A DNA stretch of 64,000 nt from Luidia sarsii (lineage: Eukaryota > Echinodermata > Asteroidea > Paxillosida > Luidiidae): positions 17,493,280-17,557,279 of the forward strand of contig OX465103.1 in NCBI GenBank assembly GCA_949987565.1. Reading direction: 5' to 3'. The translations under genes were made by a program, and so were the position numbers. Positions 1 to 11,903 of the stretch are shown here, piece after piece. The number at the start of each line of letters is the position of its first letter. Positions within the stretch are counted from its first letter, which is position 1. The notes below the pieces were generated by a model, which was not told the DNA's origin, ran no database searches, and worked only from the letters and a program-made list of their open reading frames with translations.

Positions 1-1224
1 TTTGTTTCCAATTGGCCCAATTATTGCCATGCACTGCCAACTTGTCTTATTTGTCCAACTGTACATGTACTTCAGAAGCAATCAATTAATGGTCTCCATG
101 GGGCAGGTGGTTGGTTGCAAGGTGCATGGACGTTCTTCCAATACGAGATCAGTAAACAGCCACTCGCAGACCAGTCTGGTACCAGACTGCCCTCCTTCTC
201 ATTTTTCACCCGATCTGCATTGGAGATTGGTTCCGGTCTCCCGATTGTTGAGGACCTACACATGGACAGACTGTATCCCATGAGCAGAGTGGGGAGTAGG
301 GGGCAAGGTGAGATGTTATCAAGAGGAGAGAGAGAGAAGGGGGGGGGGAGAGAGAGAGATGAGGGGGGACAGGGGAAGAGAGGTGGATGGTAGACTTTGA
401 TCATAGCTAAAGTAACAAGTATTGTATAATTCAATCAGTACAGGAGAGGTAGGCTTGGCATAGAGATATACAGGCAAATGGGGTCAGTGTATCTGCATTA
501 GACTGGAGGCTCTCCGTTACTAGGGAGAAGAAGAAAAAAGACCCAGTCATTTTGGACGACGGGGATATCACTTACCGGTACTGGCAATCTATTTACTGAG
601 TGGAGTGTAGGGCCATGCAACCGCATTCATCAGTATCCAAGCCGATGGAGAAAAACCTACAGGCATTCTGTTTTTTTCTTTTTTTCTTTTTTTTTTCTCC
701 TTTAATTACCGTACTTGTGGGATGCCGTCCGGAGAGGATGAATAGGGGGTCGTGTGATATGGAGAGGAGAGAGTTGGTTCTCAGCCGCACTCGGCGCAGC
801 TGGGTTGACGGGGGGAAAATCCGGTTCAGAGAGAATTGAGGATATTGCGGTGCTTCAAGACTTTCTGGGTTTCCTTGAGATCTGAAGCGGCCTCTCCTTC
901 AGCCTGGGAGCTGCTGGATTTGGGAGGGGGAGGGGGATAGGGGCGTATTAAAGAAAGGCTTCCAGCACAGGAGGTAAGTGGCATTGATTGTATTTCATCT
1001 CTCCTGGCCGGAGCTTGTTAGAGTTAAGTTCCTTCCCTAGTGCTAGTGCAACATCCCACAATTTACGTACAGTAGGCCTATTACTTGAATGGCATTCAGT
1101 CAAACAGATACATGTACCACCGGTTGCAAAAGTCTTGCCGACGATGCAGAGCAAACTGTCTTGTTCTGCACATTTGAACATTAATTAGGGAATGGTAGAG
1201 GCTTCAGGGCTGTTTCTTTGGGGT
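1..1224. other. No gene seen
   Basis: Mixed-composition DNA. Purine-rich run GAGAGAGAGAAGG... at about 319-389 and a T-rich run at 670-697. ORFs are short, overlap on both strands and have no recognisable domains. Confidence 0.5.
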
Positions 1225-1229
1225 TTATT

Positions 1230-2285
1230 GACTTCTGTGTTTTGTCCCGTTTTGTTCAGTCTGTTCATGGAGGAATAAGCCATGGTCTGTTAGGGTGTGT
1301 TTGGGTCTGTGGAATTCTATGAGGTTCTTTTGAATTAAATACAAGCAGGTTGGGTTCTGTTGAACTATATGTACATGTATGTACATGTACATGTACTGTA
1401 CATACAGTATGTACATGTATGTTGGATTCTGCTGAATTTTGTTCGGTTCTGTTGAACTATGTTGGGTTCTGATGAACTACATGTAATGTACCATACTGGT
1501 ACATGTACATGTATCGGGTTCTGATGAACTACTGTACATGTACATGTACATTGTACATGTACATGTACATGTACATGTATGTTGGGTTCTGTTGAAGAAC
1601 ATGTACCGTACATGTACTGTACAATACCGGTACATGTACTGTATATATGTTGGGTTCTGTTGAACTACTGGTATGGTATGTTGGGTTCTGTTGAACTAAC
1701 ATGTACATGTATGTTTGGTTCTGCTGAACTGCATACATTGTACATGTATACTTGTACAAATGTATACATGTACATTGTACATTGTACGTGTACATGTGTA
1801 CGTTGGGTTCTGTGGAAGTACATGTTTGTGTTGTACATGTGTTCATGTGTACATGTACTGTACATGTACATGTATGTACAGTACATTGTACAGGTACATG
1901 TACATGTACATGTACATGTACCTGTACAATGTACACACATGTACATTGTGTACATGTATGGTGGGTCTCATTATTTTGGTTCTGTGAAATTCTATTGAAT
2001 TATGTTACATGTACATGTACATGTACATGTGTAGGTAATTGTGTTGGAACCTGTCAGACTATGTGGGGTTGTGTGTGAATTCTGTTGTCACACCATTGCA
2101 CATACATGTACATGTACATAATACAGCACATGTACGTACATGTACATGTACATGTACATGTAACATGCAGATTCTGTCATATTCTCAAATATAAATACAG
2201 TACCGTACACATGTACAGGTACATTGTACTGTACATGTATAGTGTGTATATGTACAGTGTACATGTACAGTACATGTAGGTTCTT
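1230..2285. repeat. Minisatellite TTGGGTTCTGTTGAACT with (ACATGT)n spacers
   Basis: A 17-20 bp phrase (TTGGGTTCTGTTGAACT and variants) recurs about ten times between 1345 and 1990, separated by (TACATG)n/TGTACA runs of different length. Long tyrosine/methionine/valine/histidine ORFs here are translations of the hexamer, not genes. Confidence 0.9.
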
Positions 2286-2289
2286 TAGT

Positions 2290-4035
2290 ATTCTGTTCAG
2301 ATCCAACTGGATTTCGTTTAATTCAGGCGCTAGTCTGCCACTTAGAGAAATTGGACCGAGCGCTCAGAAACACCTGCCTCCACTGCATTGAGCAGATTCA
2401 TGTCCTTGTGTGCGTGTCCGACGCAATTAATTTTCCACCGGAAAAGTCAGTTGCATCATACCGGTTATGAATTGAGCATTTGCAGCATCCTTGCCATTAT
2501 TTTGTGGGGTTCTTTTGCTCGGCTGTAGAGCACAATCCTTCGGTTCCAGCTGTGTCATTAATTTCACAGGGGCTGGAAAGGCTCGTGCAATCGTCATGAG
2601 CGTGAGTCATAACAAAATGCGACGTGCCATTTGCCAGAGTTTGTTAATGATTAATGATACCTGGACCTAATTCTTTGACAAAAGCGAGAAAAAAGGGAAA
2701 GAAACAACCTCGTCTGATCTACGGGCATTCAGTTTTCACAGATCCCATTTTTCTTTAATAGCATAATAGGTTTACATACAGGTACCGGTAGGCCTACAGT
2801 ACACATCATGTACGTACATGTAGTATACACCAGCACCAGGTATGTGATACATTACAGTGTTGTTATGGATACCAGAGCTGTTCTAGTTTTAATGTGGATG
2901 GTGAAATGATGCACTTTGTAAAGGTTCATTTTTTGGGTTTTTTTTTCCATCATTGTCCTCATCGTTGTTGATAGGAATTAATGTAATTTCTTTTCTAATC
3001 GTTGTTTTGTTAGTTTATTGAAGTACATGTACATGTAGATCAGTGTTTACGCTGTTTTCTCTAATCCTGTTGTCTGGATGTCTGGAGCCTCTTAAGCACC
3101 CAAATTTGCTTAAAACCATGCAATTTTGTCTTGAAAAGAATCAGGTTGCTAGCCAAAGTTCCACATCAGCCTTTCACATGAAGGACCCAATGTAACATGT
3201 AGAATACAAGCCGGGTACAACAAGCATCAAGTGAAATATGGTTGGCAATCCCGTTTTAACCAGGGAAGGAATTTCTTGCTTAGCAGACTTTCACGCTAAT
3301 GTTCCCTAACCTCACAAAATCCAGACTGTGATTTGATTGCATCTAATCTTGTTAAACAGTGGCGGCCTTTGATGGCGGTGAAGGAAGGTCGCTTTGAGGT
3401 CCCATTTTGGGGACCAAACAGAGAGGGTTAATTCTCTTTGTCTGACCTCTAGTCCTTTGCCTATCCATCTCTGGCCCTTATTGTACCCGAGTAAGCCCTC
3501 CTGATCTACCCAACTACCCCCCCCCCTCCACCCCAAACCCCTCTCACATTCCCTTGTAACTTTAATCCGGGCGGCTAACAAGGTCCTGTATTGTGGTGCC
3601 CTGTATTTATCGGGTGCAAATAAGGTGTTCTTCTATTTGTCGGCATTGACAGAGCCTGGAGTCACCCATTGGGCTAATTTGTTCCCAATAATGGCCCCGG
3701 CATTTTCGACAATCCGACTCACTGACTCACGACTCGTGTGAATCTTTTGGGAGTTTTTCGCCTTCTCTTTTTTTTCATTCGGAGAAGATTTCTTGGCGAA
3801 TGTCAGGGGGGAAAGTAGTGGAGTGTGAAGGGGGTTCGTGTAGCACTTGTAAGTTGTAGGGATTCCCCGCAGTCATCTGTTGAAGGAGGCAGGTTATCAA
3901 CCTCAGTCACGAATGTTGGCCACACATACCGGGCATGTCGGGGGTAGCACCACTGACAAGAGAAGTTACCGGTATCTTTCGTAGCCCAGCTCTTCACAAA
4001 CCTTGGTAAGCACAAAGTGATAATGAAAATGGACC
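2290..4035. other. No gene seen
   Basis: Mostly single-copy-looking AT-rich sequence with scattered TACATGTA/TACCGGTA palindromes (for example near 2783 and 3028). No ORF with recognisable content. Confidence 0.5.
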
Positions 4036-4039
4036 TTTT

Positions 4040-4315
4040 TTCAAAGGCAGACTTTCTGCATTTGAGAAAGGCCCTGCTAGGATGGAAACATCAGGCCCTG
4101 TAGTTTTTTGAGATTTAGATTTGGTTTAATTCAAATCAGTGAGCAGTTTTGTTGCATTTTTGCGTTACAGTGTACTTTGATATATAAAAATGACTCAAAG
4201 TACTTGCTATACAGTGAATAGTATGACAAAGCACAACAGGGCATGATTTTTCAATCCGCCAAGAACTCTTCTTCAAAGGCAGCATAGTACCTTTGAGAAA
4301 GGTCTTGCTATATGA
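4040..4315. repeat. Foldback-repeat family FB, two diverged fragments
   Basis: Contains CAAAGGCAGA...TTTGAGAAAGGCCCTGCTA then GGAT..AAACATCAGGCCC, followed by TTTGAGATTT and a second partial copy at about 4265-4315. Same family at 16935-17060, 25240-25460, 26220-26290, 26725-26890, 34590-34690, 55800-55930 and 57775-57850. Confidence 0.75.
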
Positions 4316-4465
4316 TCAGCTGTCAATTTGACCAAACTCATCGTAACTTACCGGTATGATCAATCGCAAGACAATGAGTGATGCACAGAAACCATACGGC
4401 CTATCACTACTTACCGCAAGTTACCGGTAGTACTAACAATGAGTTATCCATTCCTTGTGAAAACC
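4316..4465 (-). repeat. MITE family B, copy 1
   Basis: Shares GATCAATCGCAAGACAATGA and GTG(A)TGCACAGAAACCATACGG with copies at 38845-38990, 42495-42612 and 50459-50615 (the 42.5 kb copy has the same orientation; the other two are reversed). This copy carries a 6-bp CCGGTA insertion at 4351-4356 that is absent from the 42.5 kb copy. Confidence 0.8.
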
Positions 4466-4808
4466 TTTGAAGGCCCAATACAACATTGGGAAGATCGGAA
4501 AACATCGATGTCCACAGATTTCCCTCTAATTTACACAGTTTGTAGATGGTCATGAAAGAATTCTCATGTTGAAATCTTACGGTATGGGAAGCTGTACTTC
4601 CCAAGAAATCTTCACCCAAACATCGACAAATACTTGTACTGTACATTTAGTTGATTACCGTACTCGCTAGTAATAAACTACTGTACCCCCTGTATTTCTT
4701 CCACTACTTAACGGTGTGTAAACCATGATGGTTTTTTTGCATTTTCTACTTTCTCAGATTACCATTTGAGCTACAACCTTCGCAGTATTGCTTTTTTGGG
4801 AATGTTTA
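4466..4808 (+). repeat. Dispersed repeat family C, copy 1
   Basis: Starts TTTGAAGGCCCAATACAACA and ends near CTTCGCAGTATTGCTTTTTT. A reversed copy lies at 44057-44318 (GACCATCTACAAACTGTAAA block and both ends match). The AAAGCCC.TACAACATTGG head is shared with the elements at 8591 and 40939. About 340 bp, non-coding. Confidence 0.8.
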
Positions 4809-4809
4809 A

Positions 4810-5770
4810 TGGTTTAACACACAAACTGTCGCAATCTTTTGTCCTTTACCAATGTTGTACAGGGGCTTTAACTTAATACTGACATATTGTAGGATAGTAA
4901 ACATGTGTGTAATTCAGATTGAGTTCTTGATTATGTGTGACTGTGTGCAGGCACATTCTTTACCAAGCTTGCAATTGTCTACAGTGTGTCTTCATACTGT
5001 AGCATCTCAAGCATCTGGAGGTCACCCGCTTGCTCTGAAAGGAGCAAATACCTCGGGAGCCCATCTTGCCATAAAGGCATGCAGTGGCCCAATCCAAAAT
5101 ACAAACAAAGCTTGTCCATAACGTGCGCCATACATGTGCATGTACCTCCCCACCGGCTCAGCTTCCACATCCTGCGCCAGAATGAGATGAGGGAAGAATA
5201 CCTGTGAGACAGTCCCCGAGTCTGCCAGGCAGAATTTGACACCAGTAAATCTGCTTCTCCGTCCTGAATCCGACTGACACTTCAACCCCCAGCTGCTTCG
5301 TCAAACATGCAGGTTCTTCTTTTTCAGCCCCGAAGGCAAAACAAAAGAACCAATACTGGTAGATGTAATCCTGATTTAATATTTCTCCAGGTTTTTTTTT
5401 TTTTTTAGAGGGGGGGGGGGACGGGAGATATTTCACGCTAGCATGGCCATTTAGGGCAGCGGTGTAGGGTGTCGCAAGAAGTGACCGCTGGCGAGAGACC
5501 GTTGCATCATCCGATCCCATTCCCACTCATCTCTATTTCCTGCCTCCACTCGATCACTCGCTCCGGTTTTTCTGGTAACAAAGGCCTGAACTTTGCCAAA
5601 AAAACGAGGACAGGGGGGAAACTTGAGTCAGCGTGTAATGCCGGGCAGTTTATCGTCTTCAGTTTCAGTCTTAAAAAATGATGTGGTTAGTTGTTGAATT
5701 TTTTTTTATTCATTTCATTTCTTAGACACGCAACTGAAACCCTGCTTTAATCCTGAAGCTTTGGAGTTGC
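4810..5770. other. No gene seen
   Basis: AT-rich. A T run and G run at 5392-5420 separate otherwise unremarkable sequence. Short ORFs overlap on opposite strands without family resemblance. Confidence 0.5.
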
Positions 5771-5774
5771 ATGC

Positions 5775-6715
5775 ATATATGTATTGTACAGTACATGTAC
5801 CAATGTAATGTACATGTACTGTACATGTAATTTACATGTACACATACTGTATGTACACTGTACTTCACAGATGTCTCTGATGTCCAAAAGAGAAACCAAT
5901 GTTATACATACGTACATGTACCTTTGCTTTGGTTTCTGTTTTAAACCTGTTTGTTTTCCGGTACTTGTGATTCTTTCTGTGGAATGGTACACATACATGT
6001 ACGTACATTGTACATGTATACCGGCATGCGGTTTGACCTGTGCAGGAAATGCTCAATGGTAAACCTCTCCATTATTCTGTAACACATCATGTATGGTACA
6101 TGTACATGTACATTATGTACAGTGTACTGTATATATATACATGTGCTGTACATGTACACACTGTACAGTATGGGACAGTACATGTAAAGTTTTGTAAAAG
6201 GAATGTGTAAAATAAATGTATAAATATGAAGGCCTACTGTACATTACAAACATGTACCCGGTACATACAGTATGTGCAGTATGGAGACACTGCTTGTACA
6301 TGTATACAGTGTACATACAGGCTGTACACTGTACATGTACATGTACATGTACCATTCTCGGTGTACATGTACAGCATGTGTATTCCATTTCTACATTCAT
6401 TCAAATTTTTTACTGAGCATTCTAAGATGTTTAAAGTGTGTAAAAACTCATGTGCCTATACCAAATACATGTACATGCAGATTACAATTTTGTAAATTGA
6501 TTTTGAAGTTAAACATACACGTATGTAATGTATACGTACATGTACATGTACATGTGTACCTACAGTACATGTACACCAGGTACCGGTACATGTACTGTAC
6601 ATGTACAGCTTTGATTGGAAAAAAGAAAAGCATGAGACAGAAATAAAGAAATGCAGAATTCACATGAAAAGTTCTACATGTACATGTACACATGTACATC
6701 ATGTACATGTACATA
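5775..6715. repeat. (TACATG)n / TGTACA-rich block
   Basis: Many short runs of the self-complementary hexamer TACATG, interspersed with TACTGTA, TACAGTA, TACCGGTA and unique bases. No coding potential beyond hexamer-translated ORFs. Confidence 0.9.
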
Positions 6716-6750
6716 GTGGTGCTTGCCATAAAGAGCACCCATTGTATGGT

Positions 6751-6983
6751 CCTGGTGTGACAGTCTAAAATGGGCGGCATGATCAAATGGGTGGGCTGCC
6801 ATATATGGGCAATCAGGTTAGCGTAAAAGGCGCCCGCACGCGCTCAGTTCACCCACCCATTTTAGCACGCCGCCTATTTCGCCTATTTAAGCAGGTTGTC
6901 GCTACATTGTACGTGCTCAGATGGGTGGTGACGTCACCCACCCATTTTAGCACGACCACCCACTTACGATCGTGACACCGGCC
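6751..6983. repeat. MITE-like element D (233 bp)
   Basis: Imperfect terminal inverted repeats: CTGGTGTGACAGTCTAAAAT at the left and (reverse) GCCGGTGTCACGATCGTAAG at the right. Inside, a 20-bp block CACCCACCCATTTTAGCACG occurs twice in direct orientation (6849 and 6937) and once more, imperfectly, in reverse. No clear target duplication; class unassigned. Confidence 0.65.
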
Positions 6984-6984
6984 T

Positions 6985-8590
6985 AGCCCAGTTGTCAGAA
7001 TAAGTGCCAGAAAATGTGTATAATGTCCAGTGGCTATTACCAAGGCTACGGAAAGGGGAAGGGAAAACACCAATCTGACATTTTATTTTTTGATCGCTTC
7101 CCCCCCCCCCTTCCTTAGTGTCAACACGTCATCCCCACCTGACAGATGTGCAAACTCCACTTCCCACTTGGCCTGGGTCTCTCATCCCAATGGGGAGAGA
7201 GAAGGAAAAAAAACAAGGGAAAAAAAAAAGTAACCCCAACCTCGCTCGTCATATCAATTTACATTAATTGATTTTCGGCGGGCAAGTGGGTTAATTGCTG
7301 GTGTCTGATCTGGACTGGGGGGGGGGACGCTGACAGTCTGGTCTCTGCCTCAGCTGCCTTGCCTCTGCCACTGTTGTTTGCCTGACCCGCAACTGACTAA
7401 CGTACATGTACCGTTTGCTCAGAGGCGCTAGACTAGGAGGAGTTCATGGCAGCTACTCAGGTACTCAGGGGGTTGGGCTGTGACACCAGCCAGCCACCGG
7501 TGCCCCGCCATCAAGTGTGCATATATGTTCTCGGGGCATCCAGGTGGCATCACACGTGAATTCCAATGACAGATTCTGCCGTCTCGGTTTCTTGTCTTTT
7601 CACATATGAAATGCTCGAGCTTCATCAGTATTCATTAGGTTTTTTTTTAAGCCTATCTGGTCATAATGAATAGGATTAGAATCTGAGGAGTAAGAGGAGT
7701 GCTTGTAACTCCTTAATTTATCCCCAGCCAGATTAATTCCATTTGGGGAGTTTTGGTCACAATAAACTGACAAAGTACAGCATGATACTACATTACATGT
7801 ACACTCATGCTTACACAAGCAAAGTCACTTATTCAAGCGTTTCTGTTTTGAGATGCTGTATTAAACGCTGGCAAAAGATGTCAGCCTCTTGCGCTCAGAT
7901 CCCCCCCCCCCCCCCGACGACTATCCAGTCGAGGGAATGATGATGATGATGATGATTAAACGCTGACATACATGTATGCAAGGGAGGAGTCCGTAATGTA
8001 CCGGTTCTACTGTACTATGATGTGCGTGTAATAAGCTGCCACGTTTCCACTTCAGTAGCCTTGCTTCAGGAGTTCACGGTATACAGTATCTTGTGTACAT
8101 TACTAAAAAAAAACCTCGAACTCGAATCATTTGGAAGCAAGCAGTAGCCAATCAAGCCAATCAAGAGGTACATGTAGAGGATGCATGGTACATGTACATG
8201 TACATGTAAGATACATGTACATGTGTAGGTAGATCTACATGTAGCTTCCATACATTTTTGTACATGTACAATGTAGCTAATGGCCATTTAGCCTTGAGGG
8301 TACAGTAGTAATCCCCAGCCTGAACTTTTGGGTTCTGTTGTCCCAGCAAGAGACATACACAATGTACATCTCTCTCTGCACCTGTTGGGACATGTGTCTG
8401 TCACAATGTCCCCCACCTATGACCTTCACATTATCCTCCAGCATGTCAAGTGATACAGTAGGATATTGTAGAACGCTGGGCCACAAGTCAGTTTATCAGC
8501 TGTTTGCATACATGTCCTCTCCCGGGCAAAAGCCTAGTCATCTCCTCTCCAGGAGCTCCCTGCCCATGAAATTTACCACTGACAGCCCCA
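6985..8590. other. No gene seen
   Basis: Contains homopolymer C/G/A runs (7101, 7210, 7320, 7902) and short TACATG runs at 8165-8280. Nothing coding recognised. Confidence 0.5.
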
Positions 8591-8931
8591 TTTTAAAGCC
8601 CCTACAAAACATTGGTGAGATCGAAAAACAGAAATGTTCAAAGATTTACATGTACCGGTACATGAAACTTATACAGTTTGAAGATGGTTATGGTAGAAAC
8701 CTCGCACTGAAATATTTCTGCCTAAAATGATGTATTTATGGAGAAAAGAGTAAAAGAAATCGTTTACGTCTCACCGAGATCTTAACTATTTTTCGGAACA
8801 GTACGGCGTTCAATGCTGCATTTTCGCGAAACAAATGAAGCGGTTTTCACAATTTTCTCGAGACTCGGTTGGCGGATTGAGCTATGGATGCTATTCTTTG
8901 ACCTTGACCAGTGTTATGAAGGGGCTTTAAA
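8591..8931 (+). repeat. Inverted-repeat element C2, complete copy (341 bp)
   Basis: Left end TTTTAAAGCCCCTACAAAAC and right end (reversed) TTTAAAGCCCCTTCATAACA form terminal inverted repeats. The interior TACGTCTCACCGAGATCTTA...CGCGAAACAAATGAAGCGG is repeated in reverse at 40939-41190, just before exon 5. Non-coding, MITE-like. Confidence 0.85.
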
Positions 8932-8954
8932 CACTGGTGAAGCTTTGCAATACA

Positions 8955-9180
8955 TTGTGACAGAAGTAATGTACATGTACACATACCGGGTACATGTACA
9001 TACATGTATATACACATGTGTACGTGTACAGTACAGTACATGTACATAATTATTTTAAACTGTTGACTACATTTGTACAAATGTACTTGTGCATTTATTC
9101 AGTGTTCCTGTCCAAAGTACTAATGTACATACGTGTACATTGTACAGTACATACATGTACATCTACATGAAAGTACAGTA
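8955..9180. repeat. TACATG/TGTACA block
   Basis: Short hexamer runs with TACCGG, ACGTGTAC and CAGTACAGTACATG variants. Non-coding. Confidence 0.85.
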
Positions 9181-9555
9181 TTTTAGAGAAAAGGAGTTTT
9201 ATAAGTTTTTGACAAATTAAATCAATCTTTCTTCAATTGACTTTGCACTGTGACCATGTACAGCCCGAGTACTGTACATGTATTTCAATGAGGTTACACA
9301 TTGAGCATACGGGTAATAACATTATTTTTTAGAGAAGTGTCCCATGAAGAACATCCTTCAAGTGGGACCAATCAGAATCATCCTGGGCCAGCTCAGTGCA
9401 GTAAGAAGTACCTGTACTGTACTAGTAACCACAAATCTGTACTGACAGCTGTTCACAGAATCAACTTTCGGGGGCTGAATCATTATGGAGAATGTTGAAC
9501 AGCCCCCTCTTGTGACAGAACAGATCCAATGTCCATATTCTGTTTCCTCCATGCT
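9181..9555. other. No gene seen
   Basis: Single-copy-looking AT-rich spacer between two hexamer blocks. Confidence 0.5.
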
Positions 9556-10345
9556 TTAATGTACGGTACATGTACATGTACTGTACATGTGCATGTACAG
9601 TGTACGATGTACATGTACATGCACATGTACCATACAAAGGTACACATATTGGTATGTACAGTGTATGTACATACATGTACAATGTACATTCACGTGTACG
9701 TGTACCGGTGTGCAGGTGTGCATACAGATACATACATGTACATGTACATATACAATTGCACACACACTGACGTAAATGTACCGGTACAACCGTACTGTAC
9801 ACTACATTTGTGTACATGTACATGTACATGTACAGGACCGGGTAGGTGTACATGTACATGCATGTACATGTACCTGTACTGTACATGTACAATGTACATG
9901 TACATGTACAATGTACATTATATGTACATGTACATTGTTTTTCAACATCTACGGTACATGTAAATACATGTACCTGTGCACATGCAATCAATGTACATGT
10001 ACATTTTTGTGTACATGTACATTATATTCCTTTTCTGTCAGCATGTCAGCGCCCTATTACTGTACATGTACTGTACATGTGTACATGTACTTCACCCACA
10101 TTGTTGACATTGAAAGATAGAGTACGTACATGTACAGTGGCCTGTCTTCTATCAAATTAAATACATGTACCGGTACCGGTACATTGTATTTGTACATGTA
10201 CAGTGTATGTTCATGTACATGTACACTGTATGTGGTCCTTGGCTCCTTGCACATATCTACATGTACATGTACATGAACATGTACATGTACATGTACATGT
10301 ACATGTACATGTACATGTACATGTACTGTACAGTACCGTTAGACT
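9556..10345. repeat. Largest (TACATG)n block
   Basis: About 0.8 kb of TACATG hexamers with TACTGTA, TACCGGTA and ACGTGTAC variants. The longest near-pure run is 10257-10328. Palindromic unit, so both strands look alike; all ORFs here are repeat translations. Confidence 0.92.
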
Positions 10346-11249
10346 ACTGGTACATCATGTACATGTGTGTACAGTATATTATTGGCTTTTGGGTTTGTCA
10401 GTCATTGAGAAGGATCTTGGTTGATCTGACATTGTGGCCAAGTATGGCATATTAAATGATTAAAATAGCCCGCATACTGTACCTTTGCCATACATACAAG
10501 TCCCCCACACCAGCCACTTGATCTATGGATTCTAGCGCTGGGCAATAATTCAACTCAATGACATTCTAATGTTGATATACATGTACATGTATATTATCGA
10601 TGTACACTTATTTCTCCCTGTTGTTGTACGATTCAAATTATTATTTTTCTGGAAATAAAGGGCAAAAGTCTCAGAATTGAAGCACAAAAATATTAATATA
10701 TTTTCGAGGCAAAAAAGAACTGAGTTTTGTTTTATGAGTGATTGAGTTTGGTTTGATGCTTGAAGAAACGACCCTAGGCTACATATCTACATATACATTA
10801 CATGTACATGTGTATGTACTGTACAGTGTGTACATGTACATGCACACGTGTACATTGTACAAGTACAAGTACATGTTCATGTACATGTAGGTTGCTGTGG
10901 TGCAGTCACAGTGTTGATAGCTTGATACTGTACATGTACACACATCATTGATATGCGACCTTCGGTGATCACACTCGGTCCACTTTGATAACCCATCATA
11001 AATTTGTGTTTGCTGATAAAAACCAACACAGCGGGGTGAGCAATGCAGTGATGCAAAAGACGTGCAGGCACAACTCCCCTCCCCCAATAGGCGCCACCAC
11101 TAGAGGATACAGCCTGCACCGAGCAGCACACACAAGTGGGCACACATACAAACAGCCATTGGCACCGCTCGTTAGAATTAAACAATTAAGCCACCCTATG
11201 GACGATTGACATGCACTCTGCATATATGTATGCAGAAAATTAATCGTGT
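10346..11249. other. No gene seen
   Basis: AT-rich, with a small hexamer block at 10795-10890. Sequence becomes less repetitive and more GC-rich toward 11250. Confidence 0.5.
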
Positions 11250-11903
11250 ACGGTCAGTCCTGCTAGTGGTGGTATGATGTCCACGGTCGCACGCAGCCCG
11301 CTAGTAATGAAGGAGTGCATCGCGCGGGGGGGAACCAGTGTCCAACCAGTGAATAATCAGCGTCCACTTTGATTCCATACTAATTCCTGTATCGATCCCC
11401 CTGGCCGACGGAGAGCCGCCCCTCCTGTCTTGTCGTTTCCTGTGCCCTGTGTCCCCCCCCCCCACTCTTCCCCGCGGCCGACGGGACTACAGGGGCAGAG
11501 CAACGGGAGAGAAGAGACAGAGGGAGGTGTTACGAGACAGAGAGTGCAGGACTGCATCATCACACATACGTGGGCTCAGGGTAGCAGTGCATCAGTGTGT
11601 AGCAGAGGTGACGGCGTACGCTACAACACGCGGTAGCGGGGATGGAGTCGAGTCATTATGCGGATCGGTTCGGCTGACGTCATCTCCCCTCCCCTCCCCT
11701 CCCTCCCTGCCTGCCTGCTCTCACCCCCGCCCTCACTCTTCTCCTGCCAGCTAACCTACCCCCCCCCCCCATCACTTGGCCGGCTGTATTTAGACGACCC
11801 ACCCGCGCTGTCTGCGCCAACGTTTGCCCACGATGGGATGCATAGGCACAAGTGGTTGTTGAACTAGCGCGGCAACTGCCGCCTGCATGGGAGTGATACA
11901 AGC
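11250..11903 (+). promoter_or_regulatory. GC-rich promoter-like / 5' UTR segment upstream of exon 1
   Basis: GC- and CpG-rich compared with the AT-rich, microsatellite-laden DNA on both sides. It contains a full CRE palindrome, stacked CCCCTCCCCTCC boxes at about 11683-11705, and short upstream ORFs (ATG at 11833 and 11887) before the strong-context ATG at 11904. No clear TATA box. Promoter role is inferred from composition and position only. Confidence 0.4.
11675..11682. promoter_or_regulatory. CRE palindrome (CREB/ATF site)
   Basis: Exact TGACGTCA, followed at once by CCCTCCCC boxes in the GC-rich segment 5' of the predicted first exon. The site is seen; its use by CREB/ATF is inference. 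TGACGTCA also occurs elsewhere in the window (near 6923, 25121, 32169 and 44825), so it is not unique. Confidence 0.35.

Noticed and set aside
1365..2080. ORFs of Met/Tyr/Val/His/Cys/Thr repeats, here and in all TACATG blocks
   Set aside because: Direct translations of the palindromic hexamer on both strands; no domains and no splice or start context.
4979..5526. Overlapping ORFs of 70-120 codons on both strands
   Set aside because: Mutually overlapping, no family similarity, interrupted by homopolymers.
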